Notes: generated by a model not told the origin, from the letters alone. A stretch of DNA of 64,000 nucleotides from CAWANP01 sp963783445 (GCA_963783445.1 CAWANP010000003.1:186001-250000), one strand, 5' to 3'. Positions 18,592 through 27,945 are shown, counted from the stretch's first letter. Numbers and translations: made by a program.

Positions 18592-19875
18592 CTACCAGAG
18601 AATCATGGATTCTTCCAGGATCCGATGCAGATCTCTCTCTGCGACGGGGCGCGGGCTTCCCACCAGCAGGCGCTGCTGCTTCCATCCCCCCTCGACCATC
18701 TTGGGCAAGTCAGCTGTTGTATAGCCCACAGCCGACAGGCCATTGGGACAGCCGACGTCTTTCAGCAGGCGAACGATCGCGTCCGGCAGCAGCATGGCTG
18801 AGTCACTCGCCGACAAGCCCTCCGTGCGGACCCCCAGCAGCTCGGCGATCCGGGCGTGCTTTTCTGGGTTCGTGGGCGCGGTGAAGCGAAAACAAGCCGG
18901 CGCCGTGAGCGCCGTAGAGATGCCGTGGGGTACCATCGGCTCGTCAACACCAAAGCCATCCGGGATCCAGTCCTTTGCCTGCCCGGCGATGGGATAACCC
19001 AGGGCATGTGGGATGTGCACGCCGGCGTTACCATAGCCGATGCCAGCGAAGGTTGAGCCCATGGCCATGTGGGTCCTGGCATCCAGATCGTTGCCGTTGT
19101 AACATGCCCGCCGCAGGTACTGGCCCACCCAGGCAATGGCCTGCTCGCTCCACAGATCAGAAATGGGATTGGAGCCAATATAGGCCCCGCGCTGTGCCGG
19201 GCTGTGCGGCTTGGGCCGCATGTCGTAAGGCTTGATGGTAAAGGACTCGGCTGCGTGGGTGAACACATCCAGGCCGCTTGACGCTGTGACCTCGGGCGAC
19301 ATGGTGAGCGTGTTAAGCGGATCTACGATGGCCATCGAAGGCCGGATGTTCTGGTGCGAGATGCCGGTCTTTAGGTGTAGGTCGAGCAGATCCAGGACGA
19401 TAACGGCCGTCGTCTCGCTGCCGGTTCCGGCTGTCGTGGGCATGGCAACCATCGGCATCAACGGGCCAGGAACAGGCTTGCCCTTGCCGATGGGCTTGTT
19501 GATATAGTCATAGAGGTCGGCGGGGTAGGAGGAGAACAAGTTCATCGCCTTGGCCGTGTCGAGGGTACTGCCGCCACCCAAGGCTACAAAGGCGTCTACG
19601 TTGACGCCCCGCGAGAATTCGATGGCGTGGCGAAACGATACGTCGGTCGGCTCGATGTGGATCTCGTCATAGATGGTGAGTGCAATGCCCTCGTCCTCGA
19701 TAATGGTCTTGACCTTTTCCACCAGGCCAACATCCCACAGATGCTTGTCGGCAACGAGCATCACACACTCAGCGCCCATCAGCTTCAGTTCGTATCCCAA
19801 TTCTTCCGTCGCCCCAATACCAAATTTCAGTTTGGCCATCGCCAAGGGGATGACGGATTCAAAGTCAGCGCTCAA
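18592..19875 (-). CDS. iron-type alcohol dehydrogenase, hydroxyacid-oxoacid transhydrogenase-like
   Basis: Group III metal-dependent alcohol dehydrogenase of 427 residues. The NAD region reads VALGGGSTLDTAKA and PTTAGTGSE. The metal-binding block reads SGLDVFTHAAES and, later, GNAGVHIPHALGYPIAG, which is closest to ADHFE1-type hydroxyacid-oxoacid transhydrogenases. These oxidise 4-hydroxybutyrate while reducing 2-oxoglutarate. The exact substrate here is unknown. It is the last gene of the minus-strand cyclase-SDR-ADH set and is likely transcribed from the promoter at 21691-21719. Confidence 0.85.
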   Translation of the reverse strand: MSADFESVIPLAMAKLKFGIGATEELGYELKLMGAECVMLVADKHLWDVGLVEKVKTIIEDEGIALTIYDEIHIEPTDVSFRHAIEFSRGVNVDAFVALGGGSTLDTAKAMNLFSSYPADLYDYINKPIGKGKPVPGPLMPMVAMPTTAGTGSETTAVIVLDLLDLHLKTGISHQNIRPSMAIVDPLNTLTMSPEVTASSGLDVFTHAAESFTIKPYDMRPKPHSPAQRGAYIGSNPISDLWSEQAIAWVGQYLRRACYNGNDLDARTHMAMGSTFAGIGYGNAGVHIPHALGYPIAGQAKDWIPDGFGVDEPMVPHGISTALTAPACFRFTAPTNPEKHARIAELLGVRTEGLSASDSAMLLPDAIVRLLKDVGCPNGLSAVGYTTADLPKMVEGGWKQQRLLVGSPRPVAERDLHRILEESMILW

Positions 19876-20023
19876 ACAGCACCTCCAAGTTGAGATCTAT
19901 AGATTGTCCGAAAACTCACCCAGCGCCCCTGTCTTGGGGCACAGTTCGCCCGCAAGGGTACCGTACATTCGAAGGGGGAGCTGGGACCTATTCGGATAGG
20001 TATTCATCGTCCGCTTATTGGGT

Positions 20024-20788
20024 TTATTTTGCCGTCCAGCCCCCGTCCACAAGGAGCGTATGGCCCGTGATCAGGTCGGCTGCAGGAGATGCAAGGAAGA
20101 TGATGGCCCCCAGGACATCCTCTACCTGCCCCAGTCTGCCAAACAGAATGTTGCCCACCACCTCGTCATGGAACGCTTGGTTCTCGAACATGGCGGCGGT
20201 AAAGGGCGTCTCGAGAAAGGTGGGGGCCACACCGTTGACGTTGACGCCGTGCTGCGCCCATTCGATGGCCAGGACTTTGGTGAGCTGCACGACACCGCCT
20301 TTGCTGGAGCAATAGGCCGCCCGCAGTTTCCCACCCACCAGGCCCATCTGCGAGCCAATGTTGATGATCTTGCCCTGGCCCTGATCCACCATTACCCGGC
20401 CGACCTTTTGGGCGCAGAAGAACAGCCCTTTGAGGTTAATATCCATGAGGCGGTCCCAATGCTCTTCGGTTACTTCCAGAGCCGGCTCAGGGATGTTGAT
20501 GCCGGCGTTGTTGACCAGGATGTCGATGCGGCCAAATCGAGCAATCGTCGCCTGGACCATGGCCTCGATGCTATCCAAATCGCGGACCTCAAGGGCCAGC
20601 GGTAGCGCCTCACGCCCCATCTCGCGAACGTCAGCGGCGACCGGCTCGACCCGCTCCAGGTCACGGCTGGTGACGACGACGTGGGCGCCAGCATTGGCCA
20701 AGGCCAGGACTGTGCCCAGTCCGAGCCCCTTGCTGGCGCCTGTGACGATGGCAATTCGGTCTGTCAGGCTGAAGTCAGGGTACCTCAT
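20024..20788 (-). CDS. SDR-family oxidoreductase (FabG-like)
   Basis: Classical short-chain dehydrogenase of 254 residues. The NAD(P) motif is TGASKGLGLG, followed by NNAG, and the catalytic Ser, Tyr and Lys lie in IGSQMG and YCSSKGG. The product ends in the TGHTLLVDGGWTAK tail typical of sugar and polyol SDRs. It is paired with the cyclase gene 98 bp upstream. A second cyclase-SDR pair occurs at 43127-44768, and its SDR shares the same VDGGWTA tail. The substrate is unknown. A sugar acid or lactone-derived ketone is inferred from the surroundings. Confidence 0.88.
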   Translation of the reverse strand: MRYPDFSLTDRIAIVTGASKGLGLGTVLALANAGAHVVVTSRDLERVEPVAADVREMGREALPLALEVRDLDSIEAMVQATIARFGRIDILVNNAGINIPEPALEVTEEHWDRLMDINLKGLFFCAQKVGRVMVDQGQGKIINIGSQMGLVGGKLRAAYCSSKGGVVQLTKVLAIEWAQHGVNVNGVAPTFLETPFTAAMFENQAFHDEVVGNILFGRLGQVEDVLGAIIFLASPAADLITGHTLLVDGGWTAK

Positions 20789-20886
20789 GGCTGATCTCCC
20801 TGTTCCCGGCCCCTGGCGCGCTCGGGCCAGGACTGAGAGCCCACCATGAGTGATGCCCGGGTAGCCGCACAGGCTTTGCAGTGAGG

Positions 20887-21588
20887 CTAGTCATCCACAA
20901 TGGCGACCGCACGCACCGGGGACCCGGTACCCTTGCGGATCTTGAGAGGCAGGGCGACAAAGGTGAACCGCTTGCCGACCAACTTGTCCAGATTGCACAA
21001 GTTCTCGATGTGGGTCACCTGGCGCTCGGCGCAAACGGAATGGCAGGGGTAGGTCTTGTCCAGAAACATGTCGGGGCTGGTACAATCCACACCAAAGTTA
21101 ACCGCGCCCTCGTCGATGACAAATTCGGTAGCATCCCGGGTCAGCCCCGGCTGGTGGGTCATGTACTCCGGGGTCCCGTAGAACTGATCATAGTGACCCG
21201 TGTAGAACAGAACCGTGTCACCAGGCCGGATTTCAAGCCCCCACCGTTCCAGCTCAGACTCGATCTTGTCCTTGCCAAACTGGCTCTGGCGTGGTACATC
21301 GCTCACGTCGATACAGATGGCCGGTGTGATGCAGTATTCCAGCGGGATCTCATCCACCGAAGGCGCGTCGGCGGCGCGGGACAGATGGCTGACAGAGTCG
21401 ATGTGGGTTGGCCCGTGGTCGCACATCAAGATGCCACTGGCATGGTAGGAGAAATCTCCGCCGAGCTGGCGCTGGGTCTCTTCATGTGATACGTGCGTAA
21501 AGATGACCGTTTTGAGATGGCCGGGATACACCGGCATTCCGGTATAGATCTCCTGACTCAGATCGACAATCTTTCCCTCGAGATTCAT
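20887..21588 (-). CDS. cyclase/kynurenine formamidase-like hydrolase (copy 1)
   Basis: Member of the PF04199 cyclase family, 233 residues. The family metal motif appears as HGPTHIDSVSH near residue 58. Other family blocks are IVDLSQEIYTGMPVYPGH at the start, and ICIDVSDV and ALPLKIRKGTGSPVRAVA at the end. Members hydrolyse amides, lactones or related rings using Zn or Mn. It is first in the minus-strand operon, led by a consensus promoter (21691-21719). The homologue at 43127 is about the same length with the same motif, which points to two related ring-opening steps. Confidence 0.87.
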   Translation of the reverse strand: MNLEGKIVDLSQEIYTGMPVYPGHLKTVIFTHVSHEETQRQLGGDFSYHASGILMCDHGPTHIDSVSHLSRAADAPSVDEIPLEYCITPAICIDVSDVPRQSQFGKDKIESELERWGLEIRPGDTVLFYTGHYDQFYGTPEYMTHQPGLTRDATEFVIDEGAVNFGVDCTSPDMFLDKTYPCHSVCAERQVTHIENLCNLDKLVGKRFTFVALPLKIRKGTGSPVRAVAIVDD

Positions 21589-21690
21589 CGGCTTCTCCTC
21601 CTTTGAAAAGCACCTGATCAGCTTATGGATAGGTTCTTGAGGCTAGGGCATCCAGCGGTGGTCGAAGGCCCGGCCCGTGAAAGCCAGATC

Positions 21691-21719
21691 ATGATAGCAC
21701 AGGCCCATGGGGATGTCAA
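21691..21719 (-). promoter_or_regulatory. promoter of the cyclase-SDR-ADH operon
   Basis: On the minus strand TTGACA (21714-21719), 17-bp spacer, TATCAT (21691-21696). The CGATTATCGAT operator lies about 18 bp upstream of the -35 box. Confidence 0.75.
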
Positions 21720-21736
21720 GGTTTGTCCCCTGAAGC

Positions 21737-21753
21737 ATCGATTATCGATAATC
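21737..21753. promoter_or_regulatory. operator site A (CGATTATCGAT)
   Basis: ATCGATTATCGATAATC, containing a perfect 14-bp palindrome (21740-21753). It lies midway between the divergent promoters, centred about 62 bp upstream of both predicted start sites. It shares the exact 11-mer with sites B, C and D. Confidence 0.7.
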
Positions 21754-21772
21754 TACAGGTCTAACCAGACTT

Positions 21773-21802
21773 TTGACGGAATGTCATGGCCTGAGGTATA
21801 AT
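21773..21802 (+). promoter_or_regulatory. promoter of the long catabolic operon
   Basis: TTGACG (21773-21778), 18-bp spacer, TATAAT (21797-21802), about 50 bp upstream of the regulator gene at 21855. It drives the run of plus-strand genes up to 33569 if there is no internal terminator. Confidence 0.7.
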
Positions 21803-21854
21803 GCTTCCAGGCAGTGGTTGGTTGTCGTGAATATCAGAGACCTGGCAGGGAATC

Positions 21855-22589
21855 ATGAATACCGAGTACCCCGCAATACTGCAGAGACAATTTGAGCAGA
21901 TGATCGTCGATGGAAGCCGCGCCATAGACAGCACCGTGGCAGCCGGCGATCTTGCCTCCGAGTACCAGGCATCCCCGGATCAGATGAGGCAAATCCTGCT
22001 GACAGCTTATCGCAAGGGACTCGTGGACAAGGTTTCCCAGGAGGGCGATGTCTTTCGAATCCTGGGGCTGCCTACCACGAGCTTTGCCAGCGTCTTCACG
22101 CACACAGCCCGTTCGGGCCTGAAACCCAGGTCGGTGGTACGCGACGTTGAGGTAGAGCCCGCTACACCCCTGGCAGCCGAAAAGCTAAAGGTGGATGTGG
22201 GTAGTTCCGTCTACCGGTACGTGCGCACGCGGTACGTGGACGGACACGCACTGGCCAACCAGACCAATTTTATGCCCTTCGCCATCTGTCCGGGGTTGGA
22301 GCAAGACGATGTGTCCCAGTATTCGTTCCAAAAACTCCTCGAGAAAAAGTACTTTGCCGTCCTCATGGAGATGAAAGAGTGGTTCAGGCTGTTCCCGGCG
22401 ACCAGCGAGGACCAGGAGATCCTGGGCCAGCCGGAGGGTTCCCTGGTCTTGGTCATCGAAAGGATTGCCCTGAGCGCCACCGGCTGGCCACTGGTCTGGG
22501 CCAACATCCGCATCCGGCCCGATCGCTATGAATATGTCTCGGCGCTGTGGCCCCAGGCAGCCCATCTTCTCGAGGACACAGGTTCATAA
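21855..22589 (+). CDS. GntR/HutC-like regulator with UTRA domain
   Basis: A 244-residue regulator. The C-terminal part (about 75-235) is a UTRA ligand-binding domain, seen as VVRDVEVEPATPLAAEKL, SSVYRYVRTRYVDGHALANQ and VERIALSATGWPLVWANIRIRPDRYEY-like blocks. The N-terminal 70 residues form a short helix-turn-helix that is only loosely GntR-like (LASEYQASPDQMRQILLTAYRKGLVDK), without the canonical FPSE-R segment. It is first in the long operon and divergent from the cyclase operon. It likely senses a pathway sugar-acid or phosphate. Its own operator cannot be told apart from site A. Confidence 0.75.
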   Translation: MNTEYPAILQRQFEQMIVDGSRAIDSTVAAGDLASEYQASPDQMRQILLTAYRKGLVDKVSQEGDVFRILGLPTTSFASVFTHTARSGLKPRSVVRDVEVEPATPLAAEKLKVDVGSSVYRYVRTRYVDGHALANQTNFMPFAICPGLEQDDVSQYSFQKLLEKKYFAVLMEMKEWFRLFPATSEDQEILGQPEGSLVLVIERIALSATGWPLVWANIRIRPDRYEYVSALWPQAAHLLEDTGS

Positions 22590-22608
22590 CACAATCAGGA
22601 GGACAACG

Positions 22609-23439
22609 ATGTCAGCACACGATATCAGGATCTATCCCATCAACACCGGGTGGTGTGAGACCGACCTCGGCACCTACATGTTCTTTAAGGGCGAATCTGG
22701 CAACAAGATTGAGATCCCGGTGCTGTGTTTCTATGTGGACACGGGCGATCACAAGATCATGGTCGACACCGGCCTGCCGGATGCGGAGCGGGCGACCCGA
22801 TACCACCACTCTTGCCAAAAGAAGGATTGCCTGGACAGTCCGGACGAGCTCCGAAAGATGGGCGTGGATCCCGACGAGATCGATATCTGCATCTTTACCC
22901 ACCTCCATTGGGATCACACGCATAATATGAAACAGTATCGGAATGCACGTTACGTCGCCCATGCAACCGAGATTCAGTGGGCCTACAATCCTCTGCCGCT
23001 CTACTATCGCTCCTACGAATCACCGGTGCTGGGCATTGAAGCGCCGTTCATGGGCTGCTCGTTTGAATTGGTCGAGGGCGAGGCGGAGATCGTGCCTGGG
23101 GTCCGTGTCTTTCCGACTCCTGGCCACACACCCGGCCACCAGTCGGTACAAGTGGAGACGGAGGTAGGCAGCGCGGTCATCTGCGGCGATGCGGTCTTTC
23201 GCTATCGCAACATCGAACCCCGACCAGAGGAGCACTGGCGCTACTGGGTACAGCAGCGCTACGTAAGCATGATCGATGGTTGGCGGAGCGTTGAGGAGAT
23301 CGACCGCCGCGCCGACTTTATCCTTCCCGGCCACGACGACGCCGTGTTGGACCACTCGGTGTATCCTTACGAGGGTATGCCCCTGCGTGAGAAACGCAAG
23401 CCGATCCCGGGCGCGCCTTTCTACTTTTCTGGTATCTGA
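22609..23439 (+). CDS. metallo-beta-lactamase fold lactonase (AiiA/AttM-like)
   Basis: A 276-residue hydrolase with the zinc motif THLHWDH near residue 103, a later His in TPGHTPGH, Asp in ICGDAVF and a final His in LPGHDD. These are the ligands of N-acyl homoserine lactonase-type lactonases. The start is ATG 22609 after a strong AGGAGG. Substrate could be a sugar lactone rather than a quorum signal, since its neighbours are catabolic enzymes and no LuxI/LuxR gene is visible. It acts in the cytoplasm (no signal peptide). Confidence 0.85.
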   Translation: MSAHDIRIYPINTGWCETDLGTYMFFKGESGNKIEIPVLCFYVDTGDHKIMVDTGLPDAERATRYHHSCQKKDCLDSPDELRKMGVDPDEIDICIFTHLHWDHTHNMKQYRNARYVAHATEIQWAYNPLPLYYRSYESPVLGIEAPFMGCSFELVEGEAEIVPGVRVFPTPGHTPGHQSVQVETEVGSAVICGDAVFRYRNIEPRPEEHWRYWVQQRYVSMIDGWRSVEEIDRRADFILPGHDDAVLDHSVYPYEGMPLREKRKPIPGAPFYFSGI

Positions 23440-23457
23440 GGACGGCGGGAGGGAAAG

Positions 23458-24716
23458 ATGACCGAGGAGCGCACCGTCGTCGTCGTCGCTACGCTGGATA
23501 CCAAGGGCGAGGAAGCAGCCTACGTCCGGGACCATATCGCCGCCTGGGGATTGGCTACCATTCTGATCGATCCGGGCGTCCTGTCCGAGCCCACGGTCAA
23601 AGCCGACATCAGCCGCAACGAGGTAGCCCAGGCAGCGGGCGTTAGCCTGCAGGCCCTATTGGATTGCGGCGACAAGGGCTATGCCATTGCGACCCAGACC
23701 CAGGGTCTGTGCAACATCGTCACAGACCTCTACGCCCAGGGCAGGCTACACGGCATCGTCGGCCTGGGGGAGGCCAAGGGACATCCATCGGCACGGCGGC
23801 CATGCGCTCCCTGCCCACCGGTGTGCCCAAACTGATGCTGTCCACGGTAGCCAGCGGATTGTTCCAGTTTGGGCCCTATGTGGGCACCAAGGACATCTGC
23901 ATGATGCACTCGGTGACCGATGTCCTGGGGCTCAATGTCATCAGCCGGCCCATCCTGCGCAATGCGGCCAACGCCATAGCGGGGATGGTGTTGCGCCTGG
24001 AAGCCGAAGCCCAGGCCACGAGGCCAGCCATCGCCACCACCATGCTGGGCATCACTACGCCATGTGTCATGCGTGTCAAGGCCAGGCTGGAGGGCCAGGG
24101 CTACGACGTCGTACCTTTCCATGCCAACGGTACCAGCGGTCCGGCCATGGAACAGTTGATCGAGCAGGGGATGTTCAAAGGCGTCGTCGATCTCAGTACC
24201 CACGAAGTGATCGACAATCAGCACGGCGGATTGGCCGGCGCGCCCAACCGCCTGGAGGCCCTCACCCGGACCGCGATCCCGGCTGTCATCTCGGTGGGCG
24301 GCAGCGACTATGTGCTCTTTGAGTCGATGGAGAAAGCCCCAGAGAAGTACCGGCCCCGGCAGCACATGGTCCACAATGCACAGATGACCTGCTTTGCGCC
24401 TACCGCCGACGAGATGCGGGCCGCGGCCCAAGAGATGATCCAGCGCCTGAACCGCGCCCGGGGCCCCGTCATCGTTATCCTTCCGGGCAAGGGGTTTTCA
24501 CGCCCTAATCAGGAGGGAATGCCCTTGTTCGTACCGGAGGGCAACCAGGCCGTGATCAAAGAGTTCCAGTCGACACTGCGTCCAGAGATTCCTGTTCTTC
24601 TGACCGACCTGCACATCAACGATCCGGAATTCGCAGACCTCGTCTCAAACTGCATGCAAAGTCTGCTCCAGGGCAAAGCAGCCCAGGACGTGGCTGCTGA
24701 GTCCGGATGGCAATAG
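23458..24716 (+). CDS. UPF0261 / Tm-1-like protein (copy 2), one frameshift
   Basis: Second UPF0261 protein, about 419 codons. It begins VVVVATLDTKGEEAAYVRD. In the G run at 23765-23770 one G is missing: the sequence gives GLGEAKGHPS where copies 1 and 3 have the VGGGQGT or VGGAQGT loop. One added G restores GGGQGTSIGTAAM, and the rest continues normally (PKLMLSTVASG, MHSVTDVLG, LTDLHINDPEFA). This is a clean example of a homopolymer error. The end overlaps the next gene by 10 nt. Function is unknown. The placement between a lactonase and a URO-D-type methyltransferase is informative. Confidence 0.85.
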
Positions 24717-25855
24717 GACATGGGATCGTGATTGGTAACCCACCCCAATCTCTGATGCCCAGTGCGCAGCTTGCCCTCCAGAAAGCTGGGGGTTCACCGG
24801 ACTTTGAACGGGTACGCCGGGCGATGTTTCGACAGGGAGAGAGCGATCGGGTTCCGTTCTTTGAAATGTCGATCGACAACAGCATCAAGGCCGCTATCCT
24901 CGGTCGCCCTGTGTCCAGCATCACGGACGAGGTAGGTTTTTGGCGTTCCGCAGGCTACGATTTCGTCTCAGTACGCGCCGGGGTCCGTTCCATCGTCCGG
25001 GGATACCACCCGCTGGTGCAGGCGTGGAGAAGGACGCAGCATGGGCTGGACGCTGCCGTGGGCGGATGGGCCGCCGAGGAAAAAGCATTTATCCGTGACC
25101 GGCAGGACTTTGAGGATTTCCCGTGGCCCAAACCCATGGACCTGGGCGGCTACCCGGACTATGAGGATCTGGACAGCTATCTGGGAGTGATGGAACAGTC
25201 TCTCCCGGCGGGCATGAAACTGCTGGTCCAATTGGGATACATCTTTATGGGCGCATGGCAACTGATGGGTTTTGAGAATTACTGCCTAAAGCTCAGCGAT
25301 GAACCCGGCCTGGTGCGGGACGTGACGGACTGGCTGGGTGCCAGCCAGCTCGCTATCCTGGAGATGCTGCTCGACCACGACTGTGTCGGCACGGTCTGGA
25401 TGCCCGACGACCTGTGCTACAACAGTGGCCCGGTCGTGTCGCCCAGGGCATATCGCAAGTATGTCTATCCCTGGTACATTAAGATCGTGGATCGCTGCCA
25501 CCGGGCTGGCATTCCGATCGGGCTGCACAGCGACGGCGACCTGGGCCGACTGCTGCCCGATCTCATCGATTGCGGCTTTGACGCCATCCATCCCTTCGAG
25601 CCGCCCATGAACGACATGATAGCTATCAAACGACAGTGGGGCGATCGCATCGCCGTGGCAGGCGGCATCGACCTCAAGAGAACCCTCTGCGGCGGCAGCC
25701 CAGAGGACGTCGAGGCTGAGGTACGAGAGATGGCGGCTGCCCTGGCGCCCGGTGGCGGCTGGCTCTTGGGCTCCAGCAACTCGATCCCCGATTTTGTACC
25801 GGTAGAAAACTATGGAGCTCTGCTCGCCGCAGGGCTCAAGTATGGCAGATACTAG
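24707..25855 (+). CDS. URO-D-fold methyltransferase-like protein (copy 1)
   Basis: A 382-residue protein of the uroporphyrinogen decarboxylase fold. It resembles the corrinoid-dependent methyltransferases (MtaA/CmuA group) more than HemE, since there is no tetrapyrrole gene nearby. The domain proper begins near residue 30 (FERVRRAMFRQGESDRVPF). The C-terminal half has LHSDGDLGRLLPDLIDCGFDAIHPFEP, where His, Asp and Cys could bind zinc, and GGIDLKRTLCGG. The start at 24707 overlaps the preceding stop. The first 25 residues have no match I recognise, so an internal start is possible. Sugar- or lactone-linked gene sets with these proteins are common but unassigned. Confidence 0.75.
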   Translation: MAIGHGIVIGNPPQSLMPSAQLALQKAGGSPDFERVRRAMFRQGESDRVPFFEMSIDNSIKAAILGRPVSSITDEVGFWRSAGYDFVSVRAGVRSIVRGYHPLVQAWRRTQHGLDAAVGGWAAEEKAFIRDRQDFEDFPWPKPMDLGGYPDYEDLDSYLGVMEQSLPAGMKLLVQLGYIFMGAWQLMGFENYCLKLSDEPGLVRDVTDWLGASQLAILEMLLDHDCVGTVWMPDDLCYNSGPVVSPRAYRKYVYPWYIKIVDRCHRAGIPIGLHSDGDLGRLLPDLIDCGFDAIHPFEPPMNDMIAIKRQWGDRIAVAGGIDLKRTLCGGSPEDVEAEVREMAAALAPGGGWLLGSSNSIPDFVPVENYGALLAAGLKYGRY

Positions 25856-26681
25856 TCAAAAAGACAAGGAGTTTGAACAGCAAATGCTTGGCAAAGAGAT
25901 CCGTATAGAGAGAATGAAAAACCCGGCATCAGGCCGCATCTTTACCGTCGCAGTGGACCACGCGCCCAGCTATGGTGTACTGGATGGTATTGAAGACATA
26001 CAGAGTGTGGTCGACCGGGTCGCCGGCGCCGGTCCCGACGCCATGGTGATGATGAAAGGCATTGCTCAGCAGTGTTTCCAGCCCTACGCTGGACAGGTTG
26101 CCCTGATCATAAAGTGTTCTTCCCTATCTCCGTATCATCCCCAGCACGATGTTTGGGTCAGCAGTGTGGACGACGCGGTTCGCCTGGGAGCCGATGCCAT
26201 TGCCATGGCCATGACCGTCGGCTGCTCTCAGCAGCAGCAACTCATGTCCAATCTCGGCGCGCTGGCCTGTGAAGCCGAGCAGGTAGGTATGCCGGTCATT
26301 GTCCACGCCTATCCGAATGGCGAGCTTGTACCTCCGGACGAAGTCTTTGCGGTAGAGCGGGTTGGCTATGCTTCGCGAATGGCTATGGAACTGGGCGTGG
26401 ACATTGTCAAGACATTCTATACCGGTTCGGCCGAGACCTTTGCCCAGGTGGTAGAAATGGCCTCCCCGGCCCTGGTCGTGGCTGCCGGCGGTCCCCGGCT
26501 GGAGACCGACGCCGACGTGTTGCGCATGGCCCACGACGTCGTACAGGCCGGTGCGGCAGGCATCACCTTTGGGCGCAACATCTGGCAGAGCATGAACCCA
26601 TCGGCTTTGATCCAAGCCCTAAAGCACGTCCTTCACCATGATGGGTCGGTGGAAGAGGGGTTGGCAATTCTCGCTGGCTGA
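25842..26681 (+). CDS. class I aldolase, DhnA/LsrF/DeoC-like
   Basis: A 279-residue TIM-barrel aldolase of the fructose-bisphosphate aldolase class IB/LsrF family. The predicted Schiff-base lysine lies in VDIVKTFYTGSAE near residue 190. VAVDHAPSYG marks the first strand, VIVHAYPNGE a mid-barrel strand, and VVAAGGPR with AGITFGRNIWQ the phosphate-binding end. The start at 25842 overlaps the previous gene by 14 nt, evidence for tight co-translation. It would cleave a phosphorylated or CoA-free keto intermediate. The substrate cannot be read from the sequence. Confidence 0.85.
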   Translation: MADTSQKDKEFEQQMLGKEIRIERMKNPASGRIFTVAVDHAPSYGVLDGIEDIQSVVDRVAGAGPDAMVMMKGIAQQCFQPYAGQVALIIKCSSLSPYHPQHDVWVSSVDDAVRLGADAIAMAMTVGCSQQQQLMSNLGALACEAEQVGMPVIVHAYPNGELVPPDEVFAVERVGYASRMAMELGVDIVKTFYTGSAETFAQVVEMASPALVVAAGGPRLETDADVLRMAHDVVQAGAAGITFGRNIWQSMNPSALIQALKHVLHHDGSVEEGLAILAG

Positions 26682-26701
26682 GGTACAGGCCGGGGGTGAG
26701 G

Positions 26702-27934
26702 ATGAGCATTGTAGTCATCGGTACGCTGGACACAAAGGGTCCCGAGGTCGGCTTTGTCCGTGAGCAAGTTCTCAAGCGAGGGCAAACGCCACTGGTAGTC
26801 GACCCCGGCATCCTGGGCACACCGGCCATTCCCGCCGACATCACCCGCCAGCAGGTGGCACGGGCAGGTGGACAGGAACTGGCCGGCCTGGTCACCACCG
26901 GCGACAAGCAGCGGTGCCAGCAGGCCATGATAGATGGCTTGGTCAAGGTCGTGGCCCGGTTGCACACCGCGGGCCGGGTAGACGGCGTAGTGGCCGTGGG
27001 CGGCGCTCAGGGCACAGCCATGGCCACGGCGGCCATGCGCGCTCTGCCTGTCGGCATCCCCAAGGTAATGGTCTCCACAGTGGCCTGCGGCCAGGCTACA
27101 TTTGGTCCCTACGTCGGCACCAAAGACATCACCATGATCCATTCGGTGGCCGATATCCTGGGCCTGAATCGGGTAACCGAGCGCATCCTGGCGCAGGCAG
27201 CAGCAGCCGTTGTCGCCATGGCTTCGGTCAAGGAGGTTCCCTCTACCTCCATTATGGAGAAAAGTAGCGGGCTAGTGGCCATAACTCAGGCGGGCATCAC
27301 CACTCCTGGGGTGATGGCTATCAAGGAGGGGCTAGAGGGATTGGGCTTTGAGGTCATTGCCTTCCATTGCAACGGCATCGGCGGCCAGGCGATGGAGGAG
27401 TTGATCTTGGATGGCGTTGTCAAAGGCGTTATCGACTTTTCGCCCCACGAGATCATCGACCTGCTCTACGACGGGCTCATGCCAGCCATGCCGGGCCGTC
27501 TGGAAGCGGCCGGGCGGATGGGCATCCCCCAAATCGTAACCCCTGGGGCGACCGACATCCGGCTTCACGGGCCTCCTGAGACACTGTCAGAGGAGCTAGG
27601 CAACCGAGCCTGGGTTCAGCACACTCCCATCCATACGCATGTGCGAGCCAGTGCTGAGGAGATGTCGGCTGTAGCCCACTTTGTCGCTGAGCGACTAAAT
27701 GCAGCCAGCGGCCCCCGTGCGGTCCTCATTCCTCTGCGCGGTTTCAGTATGCTAAACAGAAACGGAAAGATCCTGTACGATGAGGCTGCCAATATGGCCT
27801 ACGTCAAGGCAATGGAAGGCGCCCTGTCGCCGGAGGTGGAACTGATAAAGCTGGACGCGCACATCAATGACCGTACTTTCGCGGACGCAGTGGTGGACGG
27901 GTTCCTTCGACTACGCTCAGGACAGGCCCTTTGA
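26702..27934 (+). CDS. UPF0261 / Tm-1-like protein (copy 3)
   Basis: Third UPF0261 protein, about 410 residues. It starts MSIVVIGTLDTKGPEVGFVRE and has the VVAVGGAQGTAMATAAM loop, PKVMVSTVACG, TTPGV and KLDAHINDRTFADAVVDGF. The Cys of TTPCV in copies 1 and 2 is replaced by Gly. After VVDGF the frame runs into a repeat (27899-27945) that replaces the normal end with LRLRSGQAL. The protein is otherwise intact. Three UPF0261 paralogues in one window suggest separate subunits or substrates. Confidence 0.88.
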   Translation: MSIVVIGTLDTKGPEVGFVREQVLKRGQTPLVVDPGILGTPAIPADITRQQVARAGGQELAGLVTTGDKQRCQQAMIDGLVKVVARLHTAGRVDGVVAVGGAQGTAMATAAMRALPVGIPKVMVSTVACGQATFGPYVGTKDITMIHSVADILGLNRVTERILAQAAAAVVAMASVKEVPSTSIMEKSSGLVAITQAGITTPGVMAIKEGLEGLGFEVIAFHCNGIGGQAMEELILDGVVKGVIDFSPHEIIDLLYDGLMPAMPGRLEAAGRMGIPQIVTPGATDIRLHGPPETLSEELGNRAWVQHTPIHTHVRASAEEMSAVAHFVAERLNAASGPRAVLIPLRGFSMLNRNGKILYDEAANMAYVKAMEGALSPEVELIKLDAHINDRTFADAVVDGFLRLRSGQAL

Positions 27935-27945
27935 TTGCGCTCAGA
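27899..27945. repeat. REP-like palindromic repeat
   Basis: Two degenerate units in tandem, TTCGACTACGCTCAGGACAG and TTTGATTGCGCTCAGAACAA, of the CTTCGACTACGCTCAG type often seen dispersed in metagenomic Chloroflexota genomes. The first unit encodes the abnormal end of UPF0261 copy 3. The stretch from 27946 to 28081 holds no gene. Confidence 0.55.

Noticed and set aside
22609..23439. Quorum-quenching lactonase
   Set aside because: The fold fits, but the neighbours are catabolic and no signalling gene is present; sugar lactones are more likely.
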